From assembly GCA_015680685.1 (NCBI GenBank), contig MNCI01016492.1:531559-580875 (forward strand): a stretch of 49,317 bases of DNA. Reading direction: 5' to 3'. The notes under the pieces are model-generated. The model was not told where the DNA came from. It did not search any database and worked only from the letters and a program-made list of their open reading frames with translations. A program made the translations under genes and the position numbers. The DNA is from Gnetum montanum. Its lineage: Eukaryota > Streptophyta > Gnetopsida > Gnetales > Gnetaceae. Shown piece by piece: positions 11,166-22,584 of the stretch (within the stretch, counting starts at the first letter, position 1; the number at the start of each line of letters is the position of its first letter).

Positions 11166-11729
11166 GCACCACCTCGAGCGTCCATAACACCCTTTGTGAT
11201 TAGGTCTCTCTAGCATGTTGCAATAGCAATAGCTCAAATGCCCTTTTTAATAAGGGTGTTGCAACGTGTGGACTCCCCACCTATTGGGAGTTTAGTGGTG
11301 GGCAATGCATCAATCCCTACTTACACAAGGCCTCATCCTATAGCCAATACCAACATGCAATCAAAATGGCAATCCAAGAGGCCCAATGAGTGCCTTGTCA
11401 ATCGAATGCTTAGGCAGAACTAGGAGAAAAGGGCATTAGGCCCACCAAAGCCTATCCCCTTGTCTTCCATTCCAATGACCCAACCAATTGAAGAGGTCAT
11501 AGCAACAAGAAAGCAACAATGAAGCACTAAGGCTCTAGCAACTAGCAACCAAAAATGGAACATTGAGGCTCCAAAGCAAACAAGGTAAGCAAGGTCCAAA
11601 TCCCCTCCATCTGAGATCTGTCGCTTGGGCCACATGGAGGAGATGAAGGCGACTAACAACAAGATATAAAACAGCAAAAAAGATTTCCTTGATGCATTGG
11701 CATAAGTCAAGTAGGCTTTGAAATAGAAG
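11166..11729 (+). pseudogene. Element T gag-protease linker
   Basis: No domain is recognisable for most of this stretch. Frames are broken, and a 142-residue frame on the opposite strand (11420-11848) has no family resemblance and looks like chance. Its position between gag and protease makes it linker sequence. Confidence 0.4.
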
Positions 11730-12640
11730 AATACAACCTTAAGTTTGTACGAGTTTGTAATGACTTCCTCTACCCATCGTGAAGAGTTGGGATGCATGTT
11801 GACCTTCATTCCTATTGTGGAGAACATCCTAGTAAATGAACACTCCATTCATGCTATGATGTTGCCTCCTTTACTATAAGAATCAAGTTAAATTCACCTA
11901 ACATTTCATGATGAGGTGATCAAGGTGGACCCTGAGAAGGATCAAGTCATTACTGCATTGATGTTTACCATCTACGTAGGGGAATGTAGGATTCGTAGGA
12001 TGCATGTTGATGACTAGGTAGTAACCAATGTCATCCCATAGACAGTTATTGATAAGATTAGTCTCATTAACTATATCAAACTAACAAAGAAAACATGCTT
12101 GAAATCGTTCAATGGGTCATGCATTGTCGTATGGGGAACTATCATGATAACCTTTGTGGTAGGGGAGCAATTCCCCATCACTTTTTAATTCATAATCATC
12201 GAGGAGATGCCAGGTTTTAGCCTAATATTGTGTAGGCCTTGGTTAGCCCAACTATAAGCCGTCTCCTCTCCAATCCATCAAGAAATCCACCTTCCATATG
12301 AATAGGAGAAGTTATCATACATGGTGACAATGTGGCCCCTTTGACCATTAGCAATGTTGATGCCAAATAGGGGTCAAAGGTGGAGTTCCTTGATGACACA
12401 TCTCTTACAAATAAAGAAGGAAAAAAATGTGAAGTAGACCAACTCAAAGAGCCAAAGGAAGCCCTTGACCTTTCAAAAGACACTTTTTGGGAAACATTGT
12501 CCTTTAACATAGCTGGCAAAGGTTAGGGCAAGTACCATATCATATCATCCAGGCCCTACATGCCTCTTAACCCAAACCGAATTAGGAAAAAATTACATGA
12601 ATAAGGCATCCCCTTGGTCCAATAGGCGCTAGGTGCCTGC
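11730..12640 (+). pseudogene. Element T protease region
   Basis: LYEFVMTSSTHREEL (about 11740-11785) resembles a segment before protease in Tat polyproteins. From about 11900, LTFHDEVIKVDPEKDQVITA leads into the protease: MHVDD stands where the active-site Asp-Gly/Thr-Gly is expected, followed by IEEMPGFSLILCRPW, matching the I-L-G-R-P-W flap end, then AVSSPIHQEIHLPY, a Tat-lineage signature. The Gly before Arg-Pro-Trp is now Cys. Reading continues with few stops through LNPNRIRKKLHE to about 12640 and then gives way to T-rich DNA. The enzyme would process the polyprotein. Confidence 0.75.
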
Positions 12641-12839
12641 CTATCCAAATTTTGCATGTTTTTCCTATTTGCATTGTGTTTGTATGTTATGTTAGCGTGG
12701 TTGTTCTTATTTTTGCATTGTTTTCTTCTTTATGCATTTATTTCCTTTGTTTGTGCATTTTCGCTAAGTTTACATTTTCACTTCGTTACTTTTTAGTAGT
12801 TTGTTTATGCATAAAAACATTAAAATTCACAAACACATG

Positions 12840-13110
12840 CAACCTTCCATGGCCTTAAATTGGCATTCTATGGCCCAAAAAGCCCTTAAACTACTACACA
12901 GCCTACCATGGCCTAAAACTGGCAATCAAATATCCCTTTATTACATGGCCCACAATGACCCAAAATTATTAGTGTGGCCCACCATGGCCTAAACCTGGCA
13001 AAGCCTATCCCTTACTAGATGGACTAAAACTATCACTTGGGCCTAGAATGGCCTAAAAATATTAAAATTTTGTCTATGCATGTGGCCCAAAATGACATAA
13101 AACTAGCAAT
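12840..13110 (+). repeat. Repeat array A (TGGCCTAAAACTGGCAA type)
   Basis: About seven degenerate units of 30-50 bases, each with CATGGCC or TGGCCC followed by TAAAACTGGCAA or a close variant. The core TAAACTGGCA returns in arrays B (18840-18960) and C (22585-23050) of the same element. Confidence 0.65.
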
Positions 13111-16100
13111 CTCTACAACCTAAACACATTAGTTCATCACATTGTTAACATCAAACATAGCAGATACATATAAAGGTCCACTCATCACACACTCCATGTA
13201 GAAAAAATCCACTACATCTCATAAAAGAATAATATAAATGACATGATCATCTTCATTACATCACAAAAATACAAAAATGCCCAATGATAGGGCTACAATA
13301 GGATCTACTTAATCGATGATGGTAGGTGGGGATGGGGGTTCCTCTTCTTCCACTATGCTGATAGGGCCTATAGCATCACTTGGTGCTTATCAACAATAAT
13401 AATAGAACATAAAATTGTGAGCAAATGTAAAAATATCAAAATAATAAAAAAAAGGCATAAAAATGAACACATCGAGCATGTCTAGGAGTATGCTATCAAG
13501 GCCCTCCTCCAAGCATTGGAGAATCTTAGTTTCTGATAGTTGCAGCTAGTCCTCCTGGCCAAAGTCAACACTCGTAAGGGTCTTTTCTTCATCCATAATT
13601 GTCCATGTGGGTGGATACATAGAAAAGGTAGTAGATGAGGCCTCCCTTGAGGACATGGTAATCTCCCATTCTAGAGAGCCACTAACCACTATGTGGCGAG
13701 TGAATATCTTGAAAACCCGACTCTTGGCAATTGCCTCAACAAAAAACTCAAGGTGGTATCTTTGACAAAATTTTCTTTGAGTTGCTACAGATATGCATGA
13801 TGTTCACACTTATAGTGGTGTTTGTGATCCTTCTGTGTGTGCCCCCACTTGGACACCTTAGTGCTAAAACTTTTCCACTCCTAGGCCTTTTAGGCAAGCA
13901 GATCCATTTGTAGCTGTTACTCGATAATCTCTTAGGTAGCCTCATTCTTGCCCTATATTACTGACTAGTACCTAGAATAATCAATCTCCGTGGTCTACTA
14001 GGTACCATCTCCCCATGCTTGAGTCGACAAGAAATCATATTAGGACTAGAGGTCCTTAATCCTTATGTCCTAGCTTGCCATTGTCTCATGAAGCTCATGC
14101 ATGTGTATCCACAAGTGCTCATTCGAGCACCTATAGGTTCATAATGCTTTTACATTGGAAAGCACGCACTTGCTAACTATCTCATATACACAATGAGGCA
14201 CTTGCTCCACTTCAGGATAGTATTCAGGGATGACATCCACCATAGCCACCTAGTTCAGATGCCACCAGAGCTTAGAACCTGTTGGCATGTAACAAGTAGA
14301 TCAATATTAGTCATAGACTAAGCATAAAATCTATAAAGCAACACAAGAAAAACAAAAACATACATACCAAGCTTGGGATCTACTTATTGTATGCAATCCA
14401 CCATATCCTCTACAATGCCTTCCATGAAGGGAAATTTATCTAGCATATTTACCCATGACTTCATGTGGTGGGTAGCTGTAGGTGGTGGATCAGTGGAAAG
14501 AATATTTGAGGCTATAACCAAACATGGTGCAATACATAGAAACAACTAAATATCCAAATATGCAAGAACAAAAAAGTAAAAAATAGATGGCAACTTAAAG
14601 AACTTACCAAGTAAGCCCTCAAGTGAGAGTGCGAGGGGATCTCCCAACTGCACACCATCAAAGAGGCTAGCAAAATCACCCTTATCAAGATGGAATAGCC
14701 CTTCTAAATCAAAATACTAAAATGTATCTATGGCCTCATGGAACTCCTCTCAAGGTGTCTCCTCCTCTTCAACTTGAGGAGGGGCCACCTCTGTTGTTGC
14801 TGCCACGACTGCTTTGGTAGCCCTCTCACCTAACTCACAAACATAGCATAATAGCATTAGCATAACATAACAAGAAAATACAAAATAATTATAAATATAG
14901 AAAACTTAAAATAAATGCATCTACACATGTACTAACCTATAATATCTATGTGCAAAGTGGGTATCTTGAAGCAAATTTTCTTAGTGCATGCCTATCTAAC
15001 CATGAGTGAAACCTCCTCTTCTAGGCATGGCCTCTTGATCTTTACCTTGGAAGGCCCCACCATTTTTGCAATGCAACATTTGGCCTTGTTTGCATTCCCA
15101 ATAATTATTGGGGGACACACACCTACACTATCATGGGAATAATGTGATTGTGACCTTCCTAGATGACTTCTCATTGTAACTGAGTATGACTCATTGATCC
15201 CCTCTAGGGGGTCCTACATGCAAGTGGTTGCAAATGGGTGCCTAACCCAAGACTTGGATAGCTACTCACAATCTTGCACTACCCACTGCCTACTATCTCA
15301 AACCATAAGAAACTCCACAAACCTTCATATATATGCTACAAAGAATGTGAACTCATGTGAGACTTTGCCTGGAGGTTGTAGCAAAGTCTAGTGATCTCTA
15401 CTTGCAATCTGATGGTAAGGAAGGAGGCCTAGATGAACCTCATGTTCTCCTCTAGTACCTTCCTCATCATTCATGCCTACTCCACCCTAAGGAGTTTTTC
15501 TTCGAAGAGCAACTTCGAAAATCCATGAGCACAAAAAAGAGGGTAGAGCTCTTGGACCTTAGGCACATGCACATCTCTACTCATAATGCCTTTGTAAGAT
15601 CAGGTGGTTCCCAACTACTCAATATCTCCTTTGCAGTCCACCTCTATGCCTTTTCAATGACTAATAGGCCCTTAGAGGGGAGGCCAAAGAGGCTGGCAAA
15701 GAATGCATCATTGAGGTTGAATACTACCCTCATTTCATGCATGTGGGTGATGAAGTGATGGGCATTGCTACTAAATGGGTCAATAATGGTGACCATTTTG
15801 GCCACTAGAATGTTTGGGCTAAGGGCCAAGAAAATGTGCATCAACCTAGCATGTGTGAGCCAACTGGTCAATGCCTTCAAGGCTTGATGGCACAACCAAT
15901 GTTGTACTCCCTCCACATCAGTATACTTCATGATGAGGGTAACCTTTTTGTAGATTTTGGTGACTATTTTCACCTCTCTTGAAGTAACCACAGTTGCAAC
16001 ATAGGTAAAAATAATGATAGCATCTTGTAGGGGAAAATCAACAAGTGCATGTAAGAAAGAAGAAAAGCTTAACACACACTTACGCAGAATAAGTGATGTG

Positions 16101-16896
16101 CAAGATAGAGGTGGTGGTGCAAATGGCTCCTCGAAATTAGGCATGCCACTAGCCCACCCCTCATCAAGATAATCATAGATCTTGCATAGCTCAAATTCCT
16201 TTGGGTACTAGGTAGGATAATTTGTTAGGTCCTTTCCCACCTACTCAATTTTGGCCTGCCAAAAGTTTAGATTAGAAGAGAACACCTCTAGGATGGTGTG
16301 GGTCAAAGTAAGAGCCTCTAGCTAGTTTTGGGGCCCCTAATCATCAACTTTAAATCTCGCATCAAGCGTGGGCAATTAGTAGTTACTATTCTTATGATGG
16401 GCCAATGGTAAGAAACATAATGCAAAATCATAGGATCATTTACCCTCTAGTGCATTATACCATTCTAGATGAGTTTTGGAATAGGGTATGCATGTGTAGA
16501 GCAATCAAAAGGGTGTTTCTCTTGTCATAACAAGAGAACTCTAGCATTCCCCAAATCTTGGATAAGGGACGAGTGTCCTTGATGCCTTACCTAGAACCAC
16601 CTACCTTGTCATCATTGATCATGAGCTCATTGGACATGAACCTCAATATGTCTTGATTGGCCTTGAGCAATACTATCTTGATGATGGCACCCATAGCCTC
16701 CACTACTATGTGTGATCACATGATCATACTAAAGTACTGTAGCAAGTATGCTAGGAACTTGGATGCCCCTACCCGAAACCATACCTCATGATAACCCACC
16801 TTCATATTTGATGCACGCATGTTGGGTACAAGCTCACTCATGTAGTAAAGAATGCTGACAAGCTTCACAATGACTAAGATTGGCTTTAGCAATACC

Positions 16897-18391
16897 CTAC
16901 AATCACACAAACAACAAATGTAGCATTAATATACAAGATGTACTTTGGCAAAAAATTCATTATATTACACTTAGTAAAAATTAGCATGGCATAGCATAAC
17001 TTAGAAGAAATATCCTAGGGCCCTCTACGCCTCACAAGTATAGGACATCAAGACATACATTTGATATGCCTGATACTCATTGGGGTAAAGAATGTTTTTG
17101 TAGAATTATCACTTTGTCTTCCATGTTTACACATAAGGCATTTCACTTTGTATCCCTTGGCAATTCAACATTAGCATCTTGCATTTTCATGTTTAATAAT
17201 TTTGCATGAAATTTTTGAAGTTTTTTTCTAACCCTAGATAGCGTCGTCTAGAAACATCGAAAAGATTCTAACTTTGAGCTACCACTGTGAGCATAGTCTA
17301 GAAACCCAAAATTTTTGCTAACTTTAAAATCACCAATAATGCTCTTAGACATTTTTCAAAAAAATCTAACTACTAGCTATGCTCCCTAGGAGCATAGCCC
17401 TAAAAATGATAACTTTTAACATATAAAATTTTTAACCATGTCTTGCAACACCCCCTATGCCATCCCATGCCTCAAGCATAGCCCCATAAGCCCTATTATA
17501 ATCCATACCTCATGGCATGTCATCATGGTCATCATTGGCACTCATGTCCTTACCCTTGCTTCACCACCAAAATTTTAAAATTTCTAAAATAGAAGAAATA
17601 ATAATAGTCCTTGTTAGTGCCCTACCTTGACGTGGTCACTCACAACCATCACTAGTGCTACCACCCCTACCCCATATTCAATAGGCAAGAATAATAAGAA
17701 AAAAAGGGGGTGTAGTGGGCAAAACCCTTGTTCCACACCTCACCCTATGGGTAGCAATCCCAGAGCTGCTACCACACCCATGTCCCTACTTTACATAAGA
17801 AAAAACAAAAAACAAAATGATAGAGCTACCCTGATCACATCCTGCCCCATGGCAAGCCATCTTGACTATTGTCAATGCCTTGCCTTTTCCCATTCCAAGA
17901 ACAAAAGCAAAAAAAAAAAATTTTAGACTCTCTCTGTCGTGCCCTCAAATCCCATAGGTGGCAGCCTTTCACCACCACTACCACCATCAAATCCCATACC
18001 CCTACTTCACTCATCGCTACCCAAAAACAAAGAGGTAGGTAGAATTTTTTTTAAAAAAAAACAATGCAAGGTGAATCCATGTACTATGCATGACAAGCCA
18101 ATCCTTGGCCTACCCACCCACACCAGCTATCGCAATAGGCCTAGGCCACCACAATATAAGCCTTTGAATCCCATGCAATCACCTAAGACAAAATAAAAAT
18201 GCATCCTCACAAAACCAGAAAGCCTCACCCAATGCACATACCCTCACAGCCATGATAGCCCTAAGCAACCATGGCAATGATAGTAGCCTTACCATGGCAA
18301 GGTACCATCAAAGCCAAAACCCAAGTTGCAATGCCTAAGTGCAAGAAAAGGGTTAAAAATGAAAAAAGGGGGTAGAATGTAGTTAGGGTAC
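16897..18391 (-). other. Unresolved upstream part of the antisense frame
   Basis: Between the acceptor at 16897 and the possible first exon ending at 18392 no exon can be assigned with confidence. The stretch includes the A-run repeats at 17640-18070, and its small open frames on either strand have simple, low-complexity composition. Confidence 0.4.
17640..18070. repeat. Degenerate repeat with A-runs
   Basis: About four units of roughly 100 bases, each with a CCC(C)TAC or CCCAT segment followed within 30 bases by an A-rich run (AATAAGAAAAAAAGGGGG, AAGAAAAAACAAAAAAC, AAGCAAAAAAAAAAAA, ACCCAAAAACAAAG). Spacing and order are loosely kept. Confidence 0.5.
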
Positions 18392-18470
18392 CTGGTGGTT
18401 GGTGGTGCCCTTCTCTCCTCCACTCATGCCCATGGTAGGCATCCCAGGAGTCATTCTCGCTCATCCACAT

Positions 18471-19055
18471 TGGCTAGGCTAGGGTTTCGACATCCACTTC
18501 GGTGCAACATTATGGTGACTACACTCTTGCAACTATGGTACACTACAAAATTCATTTTCACCTTTTAACAAAAATAAATTTACCAAGTGTAAAATTCACA
18601 TTTATATTTCTAAGAACCACTTAAATTTTTACCTACTTGGGACTACACTCAACAATGTAGAGCATAGTCAGGTGGGAGTGTAATTACCAAAGTTAGAAAT
18701 TTTTTTGATTTTTCTGGCTATCTTTGACTTAGAAAAATTTTAAATTTTTCTTGTTGTCCAATTGGTGCCTAGACCAATTTTTCTTTTCCAACACACTAAG
18801 CCTTTCCCCAATAGTCTATTTAGTACATATCATTTTCTGCTACAATGTTAAACTGACAACCAACGATCTATCAAGACCTTAAACTGGTGCTTCATAGTTT
18901 GCCAAAAGCCTAAACTGGCAACCCCATGGCTTGTTGAGTCCTAAAACTGGCCCATGCATCCTTTGCCTTTAAAATTTCATCTGCATGCTTAGGAAAAATT
19001 TTATTGAATTATTTTCTTTAATTATGCATATTACTCTTATTAAGATAGGTGCAGC
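18471..19055. other. Non-coding stretch before T RT, with repeat array B
   Basis: No gene is visible. Array B (18840-18960) has four units ending in TTAAACTGACAA, TTAAACTGGTGC, CTAAACTGGCAA and TAAAACTGGCCC, related to arrays A and C. CTACATTGT and AGCATAG fragments resembling LTR U3 occur near 18640-18680. Confidence 0.55.
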
Positions 19056-19103
19056 TTGACATTTTTCTAGTTGTTTTTGTAGGATTATTGTAGGATTCAT
19101 AAC

Positions 19104-20360
19104 ATGGCTACGTATGAGCATCTTCATATACCTTTGGTCCTTACTAGGTCACATGGTGATCTAGCACAATGTCTTGACCCACAATGCCTAGATCTCAAGC
19201 TCGTAGCCTATGACGAATACATCACATCGGTAGAGGCACCTCTAGATTGGCCAAACCATTTAGTTAGGGCTCTATATCTAGAGGTAGGTGACATCACTAA
19301 GGATTTTCTTGTTAAAGTCCCCATAGTAACACCTAGTGGCAAGGAAAAAACATTGAAACTTAGTTCTTTGTTGGAGCCTCAACATGCCTAAAACATCATA
19401 AAAATATTTAATGAAAACATTAGGGCATTCACATGGTCTTATGAAGACTTTCCAAGCCTAAATCTTCACATAGTGCAACACAACATAATTCTCAATCCTA
19501 GCATAAAACCAATCAAGAAAAAAGCTCATAAGGTTAGGCCCAAGGTGGTGTTGGTAATCTGCGATGAAATCACTAAGTTCTATAAAGTTAATTTCATTCG
19601 AGAAGTTAACTACATAGACTAGGTCTCCAACATCATCATTATACCTAAGAAAAATGGAAATACACACATTTGCATAGACTTCTGGGACCTCAATAGGGCC
19701 ATCATTACAGATGACTTCTCGTTGCCAAGAATTGATCAATTGTTCATCCATTATGGATGTGTTCTTAGGCTATAACTAGATTCAAATCAACGCAGAGCAC
19801 TAGCTCAATACTACCTTCATGACCCCTTGGGATGCCTTTTGCTACACAATGATGCCCTTTAGACTCAAGAACATAGGAGAAACTTATCAATGAGCCATGA
19901 TGTACATCTTTAGTGATTACTTATTATGTCTACTCAATGATATAGTAGTTAAGTCGAAAGCATCACACAATCATGCAGGTGATTTAGCCCTTGCGCTCAA
20001 ATGTTGTCTTAAACATGAACTTAGCCTAAATCCTAAGAAATGTGTCTTCAGCATCAAGATGGGCTGCATGCTAGGTTTCATAGTATCTAAAGTAGGCATA
20101 CGCATAGACCTTGATAAGGTTAAGGCGATTGTCAACTTAGCACCATTGACAAATCTTAAGGAGCTATAGGGATTACAAGGTAGACTGCAATTCATACAAT
20201 GGTTTATCGCATAGTTGACCAACAAGTTACAAATAATGTGACACTTGCTCAAAAATGGCATTCACTTTGAGTGGATGGATCAGTGCCAAAAGGAATCTGA
20301 CAACCTTAAACAAGAGCTAGCTCAACTACCAATGGTCTACCCTCCACAATGACATAAATC
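19104..20360 (+). pseudogene. Element T reverse transcriptase
   Basis: An open 95-residue start (MATYEHLHIPLVLTRSHGDL) is followed after a stop by KKKAHKVRPKVVLVICDEIT, SNIIIIPKKNGNTHICIDFW, then DLNRAIITDDFSLPRIDQLF, the fingers of a Tat-type RT. Next come MMPFRLKNIGETYQ and a YVDD-box remnant reading LLNDIVVKSK, which keeps one Asp of two. LALALKCCLKHELSLNPKKC is followed by VFSIKMGCMLGFIVSKVGI, the palm-thumb boundary. RT makes the cDNA. The loss of the box and several stops, mostly TAG, show that it is inactive. It lies 10 bases after a strong splice acceptor. Confidence 0.9.
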
Positions 20361-20650
20361 ATTCTACATCTACCTTGCTACCTCAAATGCTTCCATTACT
20401 TGTCTACTTTGTCAAAAGGGAGACAAAAATACAAAGGTCCATATGTACTACCTAATCCATGCATTAGTAGCCCATGAAGCAAAGTACAATGATTTGGAAA
20501 AGACTTGCCTTCCCTTAGTCTTCACACTTAAGAAGTGAAGGCACTATCTTTTCTGTAGCAAAGTCAACATCATCTGCAAGAGCAATGTACTCTAAGCTAT
20601 TACAATGAATGTCTACAAGAGTAGTTGCATTGCACGATGGAAAGTAATAA
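20361..20650 (+). pseudogene. Element T RNase H (first)
   Basis: SFYIYLATSNASITCLLCQK, MYYLIHALVAHEAKYNDLEK, then LPLVFTLKK match the RNase H domain that follows RT in Tat elements (L-Y-L-a-v-S, Y-Y-V-S-R-x-L, A-E-x-R-Y-x-x-x-E-K). The Asp of the first block is not evident, as is usual for this degenerate first RNase H in the Tat lineage. One stop follows LKK. Confidence 0.75.
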
Positions 20651-20779
20651 CCATGGATTTTGACCTATATTACATTGCACAAGCATTAACCAAAGGTCAA
20701 GCAATAGCTACACAACTTACGAGTTTCCCAATTGGTAACCAAGCAATGATAGATTTAGAATTTCCAAATGAGAATTTTC

Positions 20780-21200
20780 CTAGCATAAATCAAGTGCCTG
20801 ACAACTTTGAGGCACTCTTGCATGTTGATGGTGCTTCAACCTCTCAAGGGGATAGTGCTATTTTGGTAATCATGTTCCCCTCTATGGAGATCTGATCCTT
20901 CATGTATCATTTTACATTTCTATGTACTAACAATGTTATAGAGTATGAAGGTCTCCTTTGGGATATCTTAGTAGCTCATGACATAGGGATACAAACCTAG
21001 CAATTTGAGGTGACTCAAAATTAGTCTTCAACAAAGTTACAGAGGTTTACGCTTGTAAGGCTCAACACTTGAAACCTTATTGTGACCTGGCAAAGCACTT
21101 TCTCAATCAATTTGCAAATGCTAATGTTCAGCATATCCCCTACAACAAAAATGTCATTGCCAATGCATTAGCTATGTTAGCCTTAAGCATTACACCTAAA
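20780..21200 (+). pseudogene. Element T second (archaeal-type) RNase H
   Basis: HVDGASTSQGDSAILVI matches V-D-G-S-S-N-x-x-G-S-G-A-G-x-V; CTNNVIEYEGLLWDILVAHD matches the T-N-N-x-A-E-Y-E-A-L block; YNKNVIANALAMLA matches N-x-x-A-D-A-L-A-x-L. A second RNase H acquired after the first is a hallmark of Tat elements. The first catalytic Asp and the Glu are still present, but a stop follows SMEI and the middle is frameshifted. Confidence 0.82.
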
Positions 21201-21480
21201 ATGTTTTTCACATTGCCCACTTTGATGGTATATTACATTGTTCCTATCATGCAAATAATCAACATTGCATCTATAGCCACAATAATCACAATCTATGTAG
21301 TAGAGTGGTATGACAACATCAAGTCATACCTTCTATACGGTGAACCTTTGCAGCATCTAACCACTACTCAAAAAGATGTAGTGCAAAAGAAATTATGGTA
21401 GTACGTCATTGTAGGTGATAGCACTTTGTACCATAGTTCCTACAATGGTGTATTGTTAACATGCGTTAGCAACAGTGAAG
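21201..21480 (+). pseudogene. Element T RNase H-integrase connection
   Basis: An open stretch to 21401 (part of a 110-residue frame from 21069) has WYDNIKSYLLYGEPLQHLTT, typical of the region between RNase H and integrase in Tat pol. There is no separate domain. Confidence 0.6.
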
Positions 21481-22530
21481 TATAAACAATCATTGAACAA
21501 GTCCATGAGGAACTCTGTGGAGGCCACAAAGCACCTAGGGAAATGGCAATGAAAATCATATGCTTAGACTACTATTGGCCTTACATGGATGTGATTGTAT
21601 TTCCAAGGTCAAGATGTGCAACATGTGTCAACGGCATGGTAACCTCATGCATGTGCCACCTCCTGAGCTACACACAACATAGATCACATGGTCATTCCAA
21701 CGTTGGGGGTTGGACATCATAAGACCCATAATGCCTTTATCCTTTGTAAGGCATAGTTTCATTATAACTACCATTGAGTATTTTATGAAGTGGGTTGAGG
21801 CTATTCCCCTTAGGAGGACCACATCACAACAAGTTTGTAAATTCATACTTGACAACATAGTGTCCCATTGTAATTTACCCATGATCATAGTCATAGACAA
21901 CAGACTAGAGTTTAGTAGTGCTTAGACCAAAGCCTTTTGTGAATGCATCAAAATTAAACATTCCCTTTTGTTACCCTACTACCCATAGGAAAATGGCCAA
22001 GTAAAGATGAAAAAAAAAGTCATCATCAATTTTTTAAAAAAGATGCTCTACCACAAAAAATGGTGATGGCATGAGCAACTAATCTAGTGCCTACTGCGTG
22101 ACATGATAAACTATAATAGGTAAGACACCATACAACTTATTTTATGGGTTTGAACCCATCTTGCCTCTTGAATTTCAAGTCCCATTGCTTCATGTAATCC
22201 TCTCAAGCTTCATTGACGAAGGTCAAAATAACAACTTAAGAACCATGGGCCTTGACTTGATGGAGGAGAAGCACATGTAGATTCTTGATCAAATTGAGTG
22301 GTACCAAAAAATTCAATGGCATAAACACCATCACAATTAACATCAGCTCTTGATTAAGCAAGGGGACCTAGTCCTCAAGGCCATTTGTGAACCCATCGAT
22401 AAATTCTTAGCTAACTAGGAAGGGCCTTTCTTGGTTGTCAAGGCCTATGACAATGGAGCATTCAAGCTTTTTGACCATGATAGCAACAAATTATCCAATC
22501 CAGTGAACCACTCATACCTAAAGTCATATT
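21481..22530 (+). pseudogene. Element T integrase
   Basis: EQVHEELCGGHKAPREMAMK then YYWPYMD begin the zinc-binding end (H-x-G-x-C-G-x-H), followed after a frame change by CNMCQRHGN. The core reads WGLDIIRPIMP, FIITTIEYFMKWVEAIPLRR, then LPMIIVIDNRLEFSSA, so the first catalytic Asp and the D-N block remain. LLPYYP with ENGQVKMKKKVI gives the third catalytic region. From about 22100 the C-terminus decays. It is one of the better preserved parts of the element, but it has stops at several expected Trp and Gln positions. Confidence 0.88.
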
Positions 22531-22584
22531 ACACCTAGTATGCAACACTGCATCAATGACAAAGCAAGGGAATCAAAGTTTGCT

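Larger units (their letters stand above)
13309..18470 (-). pseudogene. Unidentified antisense gene-like frame with at least six introns, inside element T
   Basis: I do not recognise this protein. On the minus strand, coding-like exons at 16896-16444, 16385-16084, 16023-14937, 14829-14608, 14511-14368, 14278-13471 and 13385-13309 are separated by six GT-AG introns of 58-107 bases. Donors include GTAAGT, GTATGT and GTTAGT; acceptors include GATTGTAG, CTACAAG and CCAACAG. Four junctions (exons 1-2, 2-3, 4-5 and 5-6) keep one reading frame. Two exons (222 and 144 bases) are multiples of three. Landmarks are FCWS-free hydrophobic blocks such as WFRVGASKFLAYLLQYF, a DYLDEGWASGMPNFEEP segment, MRVVFNLNDAFFASLFGLPS, a probable coiled coil in exon 6, and an acidic, Pro-rich tail PISIVEEEEPPSPPTIID ending in TAA at 13309. 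Stops are mostly TAG or TGA. A possible first exon with ATG at 18470 follows a GAAACCCTAG leader and reaches a donor at 18391; its link to the rest is unproven. Confidence 0.55.
12641..19094 (+). other. Putative long intron of element T between protease and RT
   Basis: Sense coding stops near 12640, where T-rich DNA begins, and resumes at the RT. Just before RT, TTTTTCTAGTTGTTTTTGTAG followed by GATTATTGTAG (about 19056-19094) is a good plant 3' splice site. Ogre elements are known to splice out an intron between protease and RT. The 5' site is unclear; candidates are near 12520 and 12630. If spliced, the intron would carry the antisense gene on its complementary strand. Inference from position and signals only. 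Confidence 0.45.

Noticed and set aside
11420-11848. 142-residue minus-strand frame, among the longest open frames in the window
   Set aside because: No domain, no splice or promoter signals, and it lies opposite the T gag-protease linker, where sense motifs are recognisable at the right end.
17627-18196. Two plus-strand frames rich in Pro, Lys and Ser
   Set aside because: They arise from the A-run repeat with C-rich spacers; low complexity and no family signature.
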